Shown: piece after piece, positions 54,601-64,000 of the stretch
Layout of the letters: every line of letters begins with the position of its first letter
How positions within the stretch are numbered: the stretch's first letter is position 1
NCBI GenBank assembly: GCA_963969365.1
Contig: OZ017754.1
Span: forward strand, 1,612,001-1,676,000
Length of the DNA: 64,000 nt
Source: Asterochloris sp. CNOR1
Lineage: Eukaryota > Chlorophyta > Trebouxiophyceae > Trebouxiales > Trebouxiaceae
Direction: 5' to 3'
Notes under the pieces: generated by a model
Databases searched by the model: none
Told to the model about the DNA's origin: nothing
The model's input: the letters and a program-made list of their open reading frames with translations, nothing else
Translations under genes and position numbers: made by a program

Positions 54601-54879
54601 GGCAGCTGCTGCCATGTAGGACCTGTACGTGCTGCAGCGTGTGGAGCTACCTGCTACCAGCACCCAGGAAATCACCTCATTCATGGCTTCCAGCCTGTCC
54701 TTCGTCCCAAGCTCCTGGAGGCGGATCTGTTTGATCACGACCAGCTTTCCTGTGCTGCGTGTCCTGACAAGGAGCGCAGTGCCAAAGGAGCCTGTTCCTA
54801 TGGTCCTCAGCACCTCATAGCTGCCTGCAGTGGTGTTGATTGCATGAGATCCACAAGCAGTGCATGTTGGCAGATGCAT
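48678..54879 (-). CDS. NEK: NIMA-related protein kinase (NEK), multi-exon
   Basis: Ser/Thr kinase of the family tied to cilia, cell cycle and microtubules. ATG 54879 gives [12 protein letters not shown], then kinase start [20 protein letters not shown] with [11 protein letters not shown] (to 54676). A short exon, 54251-54189, reads [20 protein letters not shown]. Then [20 protein letters not shown] (from 53850), [12 protein letters not shown] (about 53470-53560), [20 protein letters not shown] (about 53265-53340), [20 protein letters not shown] then [12 protein letters not shown] (about 52990-53090), [20 protein letters not shown] (about 52430-52565) and [20 protein letters not shown]. Lys, HRD and DFG are all present. 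The basic helical region [20 protein letters not shown] (about 51150-51310) and a similar exon at about 50515-50735 suggest coiled coil. A long Ala/Pro/Ser-rich exon follows (about 49525-50515), then [20 protein letters not shown] and [20 protein letters not shown], the NEK C-terminal motif. The stop is at 48678. Confidence 0.93.
53856..54165. repeat. Nearly identical 155-bp tandem duplication filling a NEK intron
   Basis: CATGCTACACAACAGTGCTG starts at 53856 and again at 54011. The two 155-bp units differ at only about three positions near their right end. Together they occupy almost all of the 338-bp intron between NEK exons 54251-54189 and 53850 onward. One unit edge lies 6 bp from the 3' splice site (leftward GTAGCATGCTCCAG before the exon; the inner copy reads GTAGCATGCCCCAG). 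Confidence 0.95.
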
Positions 54880-55400
54880 ATGTAGGCCTGCCTGCCAGGG
54901 TCTCTCCGCCTTGCTCGTCTGAGGACTCCATCATCGCCACACCTCAGATGACAGCTTGCTTCATGCAGCCACCCCCGAGACTCCAGGATCACGACATCGG
55001 CATGGCTGGTCTTTTCCCCGGGCGAGCATCATGTCAGCTGCAGCTGTGAAGTCCCAGTAATTCTTGCTTGGATGGCCCATTGCCAGCAGAAGGAAAGTTT
55101 CATCTGGTGAGCCCCTTACAGACTTTGGCAAAAGCCAAACTTGAGCATTTAACTGCAAGGCAGCAGCTCTCTTCTCCAGGACAGCTGCAGTCTGTTGTAG
55201 AATCTACACTCCCAGCACAGCAACAATTCATATAGCAAGAGAGGCTTCAGTGGCAGGGCTTCAGCTGAAGCAAGCAATGAGCTTCGTCCTGCCACAGTCA
55301 TGGTGTTGACGGGCTCCAATCTTTTGCAAGTGCTGCCAGTGCACATCTGCAGCAGCAGGCACTGCTCTGTCCCTCACCATCAAAGTGCCCTGTCCGCTAC
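54880..55400. other. Gap between NEK start and FkbM-type gene 3' end
   Basis: Contains the NEK upstream region. A leftward frame at 54961-55158 reads GHPSKNYWDFTAAADMMLAR, which looks coding but could not be joined to either neighbour. It may be a 3' exon of the methyltransferase gene or a 5' exon of NEK. Confidence 0.35.
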
Positions 55401-57605
55401 TCATTGGTCAGCCTGTGTAGCAGCTATGCTATGTGTGAGGAAGACATTTTCAGGGAAGTGGGGGTGGCTCCGCTGCGCCAGAGTCTCATAAGAGTCTGGC
55501 CTTAGCTTACACCAGGTGGGGGGCTTCTGCAAGGCAGCTTGGTGTTCAAGCGAGATGGCTCCCCGCAGGCTCAAGCTGCCGGTGGCATTGTGCCACTGCT
55601 CATCGCACACAGCCCTACAAGCAACACTGGCTTGCCTGTCACTTGAGCATGGCACGCTGTGGGGCCGAGATGTTGAGTTGCAGGCTAACAGCATCTGGAC
55701 AGCTCCAGCTGAGGTAGAATAACATGGCAGGCCGTCACGGCTGCAGGTTCCTCACCCTGAGTGTGACATGACTGTGTAGCCCATGTTGTACAGCTGCCTG
55801 AGCAGCAGAGTGGCTTCTGCAGGGCCCCCAGGCGTGGAGTGGGGGTACAGCTCCAGCATGATGACCTTTGGTGGGGCGGCCTCAAGGAGTTCCTGCATGC
55901 CAAGGGCAGCTGCACAAGTGCCAGCAGCTTGAAGGCCCTGGATGGGAGCCCTCTGGGCCAGCAGACACAGTGCTTCAACCGCTTGAGAGGATGCACCTTC
56001 AGCTGTGGACAACAGGGCAGGTGCTGGGCTATCTCACCTTGAGCCCTTCGACAACAGACCGCTCTCTACCAGATGCACTAATCCGCACAGCTCCAACCTC
56101 AACACCTGCTGGCACAGCTGCTGCTGCAACTGCTCTGTGAGCCATGCGGGTGCAGCTGGACATAGCCCAGGAGGCATTCGGGGGCCTGGGCTGCCATGGC
56201 ATGGCGGCAAGGGTGGGTCTCATGGTGGGCCTCATGCACGGACTGAGGGCGTGCAGGGCAGGGTGCCCGTAGCCGCGAGCCAGGTCCAGCTGCAGGCACC
56301 AGCAGAGGTTGTACATTTGATGCAGTTGAGGGCTGGTGCTATCAGGTAGTCAGAGCTCATGTTCCTGTGAGGCAGGTGGTGCCTGTCGCAAAACAATGCA
56401 AGCAGGGCACCAGGACTGACGCAGATCTTGACTATACTTCTGCTGCCTGGCTGAGCTGACCTCAGGTGTGGGTCCAGGGGCTAGCCACTCAGGGTTGCGT
56501 CTGCCAAATTGTGGCGCAGTAGGGCTGCCGCCCCTTTCCACACAGATGTCCTCCTCAGCATCGCCCAAAGCAACCTGCAGCGTCAATGAAAGCATGTCTC
56601 ACCTGCAGTTTGCAGTGCCTGCCTGGCCTGCACCATGCCAGGAACCCTGCTTTGTATCGTCATTGATGCTGCTCTGAAGGGCTGCTTGCCTTTGGTACAG
56701 GAACACATAGACAGTGCTGAGAGTCATGCCTGGCCTTGGGCACAGTGTTTGCTTTGCAGCTGGGCTGCTGCTCTTCAGATCATCTTACTTTCTGCACAGA
56801 GACAAGGTCCTGGAAGCCGCTGGCATTGATGCTAGCTTCCAGGGATGCCAGGCTTTTGGGAGACAGCTCAAAAGCGTAGGCCTTGTGGCCCCGGGCAGCT
56901 GCTGCCAGAGAAAACATGCCCATGCCTGCTCCAATGTCGATAAGCACCTGCAGCAACAAAGGTCATGATGCACAAAAAGCAGTAGCCAGCGGGCAACAAG
57001 CAGAGGAGGCAACATCTGCACCTGTGGATGTGGAGGCAGGGGTCCATGACCCGCCGGCGCTTACTGGCAAACCCACCCCTCACTAGCACATGTCTGCTGG
57101 GCAATGTGGACAACACAGCCTGAGCACCAAGTGGAAGGCTAGCCACTAACAGAAGCTGACCTGGCGCCCTGAGTCAGCATTCTCCAGAGAGCCTAACAGT
57201 ACCTCAGCCACAGTGGGCCTCCTGGCTGGGTCCAGTGCTGGCTGCCAGGAGCCCCAGGCAGACAGCAGTGCACTGACATCTGCCCCAGCCTGGAACAGGC
57301 ATAACACCTCAGTAAAGAAGGATTAAGATGCCTGAGAGGCAGCCCTGGTATGCTGGTCATCCTAGCTGCTTGCAGGTTTGCCGGCGAGAGCTGTGCAGAA
57401 GCGGCCAGCAGGGCACATTGCATCGCAGCCACCCATGAGTCCCAGACAGTTGAGCTTACAGCTGCTACAAATTGAGGAATACGCCTAGACGAGCAGAGCC
57501 TGCCTGCAGGTCGCCATGCCCAATGAGATCCACCATCATAGTGAAAGGGGGTTGCCACTCAACGCTGACAGGTACCAGCCCCAGACTGCCTGCTGAGCTA
57601 CCCAT
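55401..57605 (-). CDS. FkbM-type SAM-dependent methyltransferase, multi-exon
   Basis: Class I methyltransferase. Leftward exons: SLGLVPVSVEWQPPFTMMVD then LIGHGDLQAGSARLG (57605 to about 57484; ATG 57605 is the first in-frame one, but an upstream exon is possible); DVSALLSAWGSWQPALDPAR to RRPTVAE (about 57207-57292); the SAM-binding exon VLIDIGAGMGMFSLAAAARG then HKAYAFELSPKSLASLEASI (56948 to about 56795); GDAEEDICVERGGSPTAPQF (about 56450-56575); VGAVRISASGRERSVVEGLK (about 56036-56100); PPKVIMLELYPHSTPGGPAE (about 55752-56000); and LQKPPTWCKLRPDSYETLAQ to FPENVFLTHS, stop at 55401. The hydrophobic IDIGAG strand with an acidic end (AFE), and the late VIMLELY strand, follow the FkbM fold, whose members O-methylate sugars or other small substrates. 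The target is unknown. It shares a strand with the GT32 gene 313 bp upstream, which hints at glycan modification but proves nothing. Confidence 0.65.
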
Positions 57606-57917
57606 CCCATTGGCTCTCAGGTCAGCAGCCTCTGCACTGCAGTCAGTCAAGGGTGCCCTCAACTAAAACTGCTGAGCCAATGTTGCCTGGTATGCAGGAT
57701 GCGCGCATGAACTGCACTGTACAGGCAGGGTGGGAGAGAGTGAGCACGAGGTGAGGCTCAGCGTGACAAGGCAGACACCATTTGGGCGAGGCAGCGACCT
57801 GCTGGGCCTTGGCTCGACTTCTTGGCAGCCCTTGAGGGAGCTCAAGCCTCAGTCACTGAGGCGCAGTGTTTGCGTCCTGTGCCGCAGGAGTTCGGTAGCA
57901 GGGCTATGCCTCCTGCT

Positions 57918-60916
57918 TCAGCACGTCGACACAATCACCAGCTCTGACCTAGCAGGCGATGAGGCCATGTCCTGCTGCGCCAGAACACTAGACAGCAGCC
58001 GCCAGACCCGCCGCAGGGCAAACTTGACTGCTGCCTTGGCCGCCCAGCCCCCCCGCGACTTCCAGGAGCCAAAGTAGTGGTGCAGGACAGATATCTCAGG
58101 GGAGTCTGCTGGAATGTGGTCCAGCCCGCCAGGGTTTGCGCCCCAGTGCACGCGCGGCAGCATGCGCACATTGCCGAGGTCGGAAACCTGCAGCAGGAGG
58201 CAGGTCAGACCAATAGGCGTGCACGAACAGCTATGAAATTCAGAAGATACTGCCCTGCACGCAGCAGAGATCCACACTAGAGGGCAGGAGCGGCAGCATG
58301 CGCCAAAGGAAAGGGGAGGCCAGCAGAATTGCATGTGAAGTAGCAGCTTCCAAAGAAAACTGCCGTGCAAGCATGAGGGAGTTGTGCCCTTGCTGCGGTA
58401 TGTGCATGCTGCAGAGGTCAGTGCCCCTGCAGCAGAGGGGTGGAGCATGGGGTGAGCAAGAGTGTACGAAAAGCCACAACCTTCAGAGACTGTTGCCCCA
58501 CAGCAAGAAGCTCAGGGAAGGTGTCAAGCACAGAGGAGAGCTGGTGGCACTGCCAAGGGCACCCACAAGCACAAATGGACGCAGGCAGCGTGATTTGCCA
58601 GCTTAACAGAGGGCCATACACCGCCTGACATGCAGGGACAGCTTTCAAAGGCTGACTCATGCCCTGGAGCTCATGCCTGTCCTTAGCCAGGCAGACAACC
58701 CAGAGGGGCCTGACCCTTCTCCTTGCCGAAGCAGGTGTGATAATCTGAATTTAGCTTGTGCTATCCTGGCAAACTGCCTTCACACAATCCAGCAAACCCC
58801 ACCTTGCCGAGCAAGTGCAGGTGGACATGCTTCAAGATGACGTCGGTCCACAATCCTGGGCCCGTGCGTTCCAGCGTGGCCCTGTTTGGGTTCTCACTGA
58901 ACTCGTCAAAGGCGTGCGCAGCAATATGATCGCAAAGGTCCCTCAGGGCTGGGTGGCCAGGGGCAGCCGCAAAGACCCACTGCAACACCTGCCGGGTGCG
59001 TGCATAGGTCCTGTACAGCAGCAGAGCGTGTGCTGCTGGAGCAGTGTGGCAAAGGGCACGTATTTACAGCCCTGGCCAGGCCCAGCAGCTGCAGCAGAAG
59101 GCTTTGGACTGCATTGTGGAGACTTGCTGCACCTCAAGACAGGATCGCCACACAGATCATCACCTCTGCTGACGCTGATTGGCCGCATGAAGCAATCGTG
59201 AGGCAAAACAAAGCACGACTTGGCAAAAAGATCAGCTCTGCCACTGAGAATCTTGCCTCGCAGTGCACTGGTTCACTGCAACAAGGCGGCAGAGCAAGCC
59301 ATCCCGCACCCTTGGCTCCCCAAAAATGGCTGTTGCCTGCACACATCCTGTGCAAGCGACTTCCGCAGTGTCAACCCACCACATTACATCTTGAGGTGAC
59401 TGAGGGCACCCAGCAACCGCCAGCTCAGCACAAGCAGCATTTGCACAGCACATGTGAAGCACAGCAGCGCGAGCCCAACGCACCTGCCCCTGGCAATTTC
59501 AAGCGTGGCGAACTCGTTCTCCCAGCCCACCACCATTTCGTCCTGGGGCTGTATGACGTCATGCAGCGGCCTCCGGCACTCTGTATCAATGTCAGCATAG
59601 ACACCCCCATGCTTGAGGATGACCATGTAGCGAAAGAAGTCTGCCCGTTCCACATTCTTGGGCAGGCTCCTGCACAGGGTAACCTGAGGCAGGGTTGGCA
59701 TGACAGTGGCCTGGTCCAGTCCACTGCCTGTTTACTGTGGCCCCAGGCCTTTAGTGCATTGCTGGACAGGCTGCTGTACAGGACATCACTTGACCCGATG
59801 CACAAGGCCACTGCACAGGTTGGCACTGCCGCCAGGGCTGAAGCCTGTGCACAACGGCAGATGCCTGGTGCCATTGATGACCTCTACTTAAAGCCTTGCA
59901 AAGGACCGCGCTCCTGCACGATTTGGGCTGCCAAGGAAGCCCAACGAGGACACAGGCCGCAGCATATGCGCTGTGTCAGAGGGTACAGGAGAAGTTGCAG
60001 AGCTGAGGGGTTGCGCAGCTGAGGGTGTGTCAGCACATGCACCAGGCCCTTTGCAACATCTCTGGAAAGTCAGAGGGCACTCTGCAATTTGAAGTGGTGA
60101 ACAGCGCGGCCGAACAGCCTCACCGGTAAGCATGGAGGTACTCTGGGAATTGATGCTGCACAAAGTCACTGCAGGCAGCATCATCATAGAAGCGGATCTC
60201 ATGGCTGGGGTTGAACCTACGCCAGGATTGCATCATGGGGGACACTGCTGACGGTAGGTTACTGTCTTTGTAGGTCTGGTGAATGATGTCTGGGATCCTG
60301 CTATGCTGCTGCTCAGCTGCTGAGGTGTTGCTTTGTGGTCGCAGCACCCTGCACAGAGCAATGAGGGAGCAACTTGATTCCCTGAGGGGCGATGGTGATC
60401 GCCAATTTGTGCTGCTGCCCGGTTGCTGCTGCAGGTGCTGGATGTTATTTGAGGGGCCGGTCATGTGCAGGAGGGCCATGCCCATCTGGCAAAGCAACTT
60501 TCAAGTAAGTGAGCAAGCAAAGAATTTCCAGAAGCAACCTGAGGGCGTACCTTCCTGCCCAGCAGATGACAAGCAGTCTGAGGGTGCAGTCTGAGGGTGC
60601 AGTCTGCGGCCAAGCAAGCAGGGCAACAGTACTCTGAGGACTTCTTTGGCTGCGTTCAGTTGCGGGCGTGTGCCTGCTCCAGCCTGACATCTGCTGCAGA
60701 AAGCCTCTGGAGTTATGGGTGAGCAGCTCACCAGGGCCCGCCAGGCAGGCTGTCCATGTCTGCAATGTCGTTGTATACGCTGGCAGGGAAGTCGAGCTCC
60801 AGATGAGGCCGAATGCATACATAGAGCCCGCAGAAGGCGGCATTGCAGGCCACCATGAGCCCCACTAGAAGTGTCAGCATCCAGCACAGAGCATCTGCAG
60901 CAGCATGCAGCGCCAC
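57918..60916 (-). CDS. GT32 (OCH1-type) glycosyltransferase, type II membrane protein
   Basis: Golgi-type transferase with a DXD motif. ATG 60916 opens MALHAAADALCWMLTLLVGL then MVACNAAFCGLYVCIRP, a signal-anchor, followed by FPASVYNDIADMDSLPGGP (to about 60735). Next exon, about 60480-60120: IPDIIHQTYKDSNLPSAVSP, SWRRFNPSHEIRFYDDAACS to FPEYLHAYR. Then SLPKNVERADFFRYMVILKH, GGVYADIDTECRRPLHDVIQ and MVVGWENEFATLEIARGR (about 59490-59675), in which DID is the metal-binding motif. Then VLQWVFAAAPGHPALRDLCD to GPGLWTDVILKHV (about 58800-58990), and a last exon from about 58190, VSDLGNVRMLPRVHWGANPG to VLHHYFGSWKSRGG, stop at 57918. The IIHQTYK, FYDD and ADIDTEC order is diagnostic of GT32. Donor sugar and acceptor are unknown; it may initiate mannan-like outer chains or act on glycolipids. 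Confidence 0.93.
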
Positions 60917-63900
60917 CTTGTGGGCAGAACAGCCAGAAGTACTGGAGACTGTGGACAGCAGCAGCAGGGCTTCTGTACTGCCTTGACCCGCTGCATGTCA
61001 TGCCATTTTGGGTACATTGTGCATTTAATGGCAGCCATCAGCTTGCTGGAATGCATGCCTGCGCAGCCCAGCCCAGCTGGCACCCAGGCAGACTTCCAGC
61101 TTAGGAAAGCAGGTTGAGCACAGCTGTTCTGTAGGCCTGACTCAGATTACTTTAGACTGCAGCTGACATAGCATCGAAGGCTGCACCTAACCAGCAGGCT
61201 CACCTGTAGAGAGGGCGTGCGCCCTAGTCAACAGTATCTGGTGCCTGGCAGGCATTGCTGCGGCCATTGCCCCACAAGCATGCTTAGGTCATCCAGCATG
61301 GATGCTACAGAAGGCGACTTATCAGCACGCAGGTATCAAACATCAGACTTATCAGCACGCAGGCATCAAATCTCAGCTGACCGAGTCAGACAATGTATCT
61401 ACCTGCGCAGGCTGCACATGTGGTATGCTAGAAAGTGCAATGCATGATCTTCAGAGTACCTGATTTGGGTGAAGTTGCTTATGTGGTCCTGACTTGAGCG
61501 CATGGGAGTGTGCATTCAACAAGCAAATTGAGGGCTTGGAAACACCAATGAAAGGGCTCCAATCGATGGCAGAGCAAACATTACAACTGCTTTTGTCACC
61601 ACCCCGCACCACAAGCAAAGCTGCTCAAGCAGCACCCACCTGTGCTGTTGACTCTGAACGCACTGATACGGCATCCAAGGGCCCGCTCCACCATCCAAGC
61701 TGCCCGAGCCCCAGCTGGGAGCCGCAACAGATTTCTGATGAATGTTATAGGAGGCAGTCCCCAACTCGCTGTCTGCCAAGGACCCCTCTCTCTGGGACAG
61801 CCTGCTGCCGCCCCACTAAGTAACGATGCTGGTGCTCTCGATGCTTGAGCTCAGCATTAGTCCCTTTGCAGCTGGCAAGGCATGATGAGGCAGGCAGCTA
61901 GCTGGGGCCTTTCCAGTGGCAGCTGCATGGCTTATGTTGTCAGTGGCCTGCAGAGCTGTGCTGGACTGCCCTTGCAGCTGCTGCCCCAGAAGGGTCTGCT
62001 GAAGCTGACATAACCAGCTTGCAGCCTCTGAAGCCATACTAATCGCCTAATGCGCCAGAATGCAGGGAGGGCAGCCAGGCTCAGGTCCACCCAGAACCTG
62101 CTCAGGCAGCGAGGGTGTTCAGCGCCTGCACACCAGCATTTGGGTGTGATTGTGCGCGGTCCGACATGACAGCACTCAGCGCAGCTGAGCGTCTGGCAGC
62201 TGAGACATCAGCGCTGTGCTGAGTGATGAGAATGAAGCCTCTGCAGGTGTTCCAAGGTGACATGGGTACCCAGTGAGGGACGCAAGCTGGGCACTGCAAT
62301 GTACTCACTTGCCTTTTTCACTTGTCTGCCCACTGTCAGAGCAATGTTGTTTTCTCACCTTGGCTTCAGAAACAAGGCCCTCTGTTGCTCCATCAATTAG
62401 GGCCCCAGATCTGCTCAATTTGGCTGTTCTGGAAGAGAGAGAAGAGTGAGGTTGTCTGACTGCATGGCTGGCCCTCCTGGCAGGCTCTGCTTGCCTCGGT
62501 TAGGCTGCAGGGTACCTGAGCACCCCTGCCCATACTGTGCATGAGCAGTTGGTCTTGGCCCCACTCTAAACTCTGTAGTGGTTGCCCCATGGCTGCAGGC
62601 TCCTGTGACTGTGATGCAACATTGGATATCGTGGGAAAAGGAACTCCAGGCCTTGTCAGCTGCTGGCCAGGCCTCTTCACCGTAGCAGATCGAACACTTG
62701 ATGCTTGTTGATATGAGGCATGGGCCTGACCTACATCCAGCAGGGGGTTTCCTACAGCGCGACCAGCAAAGCCCGATCAGCAGCTCCAATGCCAGGCAGC
62801 ATCTACCTGGACTGTTGCTCCGAAAAATGTGCCACAAGACCCACCATGTGGTGCAAACCTCAGAGTGAAGCAAGGAGGGCAAGGGCAGTTCCAATATATA
62901 GCTGTCAGCAAACAATGCAGTCATCCCCCAGACAGCTGCATGCTGGTCCTTTATGCATGTGACAGAATCACAGGACGGATGGAGGCAGCAACGGCAGTCT
63001 GCCAGCCGCTCATTTCTCAGGTCTGCCTCACTACTAGGGTCCCAGTAACTTTGTGGGTTGGCAAGAGACATAGCCACGCCAGCAGCTCAGAGATGTGGTA
63101 CACTGTATTCAAAGTTGTGTGCTTGTGTCTGGCTTGCTCCGTGGCATCACCGTGGCAGTGGCAATGCTGGAGGAAGCCACGGTGATGTGATGGTTGCATG
63201 CCCTGCCCTCTTCAGTGGCCACAAAGCTCAGCTCTTTGGTGGACACATGCTGCGCTGTGGTAAGGGGCATCTGCAGCTCTTCAGCATCTGCACACTGCTT
63301 CCACAGGGGGTGCCAGTGGCACTCTGAAAAGTTCTTGGCATACCAAGGTCAACACGATGGCTGTCAGCTAAGAGAAGGGCGTAGACTCAACCTTGAGCCC
63401 AACCATGTGGACTGTCCCATGTGCTGAAGGTCAATTGGACAGTACCATGTGCTGACTGCAATGCACCTCTGGGGACATGTGTGGAAGGGAACCACTGAAC
63501 AGGGTCCCACTGCACTTGAAACGTCAGCAGGAAAGCTGGCAGTGATTTCTACGCCACACCACTCATGGTACATCCGGTTCACCTACGCAGGATCTATTGT
63601 CGCTTGCTGCGCACATGAAAGTGGGTGGACCTATAGGGCTTAGCTAAGTTCTTTGACCTAAGTCTTTGGCCCCAAGTCTTTCCTAAGTCAGCTCGGCCCA
63701 CCACACCAGCAATGCCTGGCTTGGTCCACAAAGGACCAGGCATAGATGAAGGCCAATACAAGCTAGACAAAGCTGAGGCCTCATCACTTCTGAGCCACAG
63801 CACAGGCTACTCCCCTACTCCTGAAGGTGAATGCTGTGCCTTGGCAAGGATCCATGTCTGATAACACACAGCAGTGTGGCTTGAGATGTGCTGCATGATC

Positions 63901-64000
63901 TGGTGACCTGTCCATAAGAGTGTCACAGTCTCCCTGCTGCAGCTTCCCTGCTGCTGCCAGCCCCAGCTTCCTCACTGGGAACAGTTGCACTGCCCAGCCG
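60917..64000. other. Right flank, 3 kb without a supported gene
   Basis: No known domain was seen on either strand. Weak leftward coding-like pieces occur at 61816-62037 (MASEAASWLCQLQQTLLGQQ, then stop at 61816), about 62100-62215 (SAARRSAALSAVMSDRAQSH) and about 62365-62430 (RSGALIDGATEGLVSEAK followed by gtgag). Together they could be the end of a Gln/Ala/Ser-rich unknown gene. A rightward 109-codon frame (61494-61823) overlaps nothing recognisable. Beyond 62700 only short frames are seen. Confidence 0.45.
61316..61375. repeat. 30-bp tandem repeat, two units
   Basis: GACTTATCAGCACGCAGGTA begins at 61316 and GACTTATCAGCACGCAGGCA at 61346. The units differ at a few positions. It is isolated and outside any gene I can support. 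Confidence 0.9.

Noticed and set aside
62393-63077. 220-codon leftward frame in the right flank
   Set aside because: Rich in Cys/Trp/Ser without a domain; a competing frame in the same strand is equally open; not supported as a gene.

Overview
This window looks like nuclear DNA of an intron-rich green alga, most likely a trebouxiophyte-type chlorophyte. It carries a nuclear-encoded chloroplast ATP synthase gamma subunit with a transit peptide, a plastid CRT-like transporter, a plant/algal MyTH4-FERM kinesin (KCBP), a plant-type DUF185 methyltransferase and a mitochondrial F1 delta subunit. Exons are short (about 60-300 bp), introns are GT-AG with CTGCAG-like acceptors, and coding density is low. 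There are no bacterial-type operons, rRNA, CRISPR arrays or recognisable tRNAs. Genes are given as genomic spans from start to stop codon including introns; exon edges were read by eye from splice signals and family alignment.

Layout: 1-1004 unassigned; CRT-like transporter (1005-3360, -), divergent from an ABHD11-like hydrolase (about 3590-5867, +); chloroplast ATP synthase gamma (6114-9978, -), divergent from a DUF185/NDUFAF7-type methyltransferase (about 10104-12187, +); a 15-kb KCBP kinesin gene (13140-28023, +); a 1.2-kb gap; a GT31 galactosyltransferase with a long Gln/Ala-rich tail (29214-35000, -); mitochondrial F1 delta (35182 to about 37530, -); an SMPD4-like membrane protein (about 39965-48581, +) that meets a NIMA-related kinase (48678-54879, -) tail to tail with only 96 bp between stops; an FkbM-type methyltransferase (55401-57605, -); a GT32/OCH1-type glycosyltransferase (57918-60916, -); and 3 kb without a gene I can support.

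The genes are mostly unrelated housekeeping or cytoskeletal functions. GT31, GT32 and the FkbM methyltransferase could all act on glycans, and GT32 and FkbM are adjacent on one strand.

The most unusual feature is structural. Introns of at least five genes contain degenerate tandem copies of the neighbouring exon's edge, splice site included, typically spaced about 85-115 bp (some 140-200 bp). They occur upstream of exons (copied 3' splice site plus exon start) and downstream (copied exon end plus 5' splice site). A nearly identical 155-bp tandem duplication that fills one intron of the NEK kinase looks like a young stage of the same process. Two exons that seem to use GC donors have a downstream copy with a canonical GT donor. 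A perfect 32-bp inverted repeat with a 12-nt loop lies in an SMPD4-like intron.
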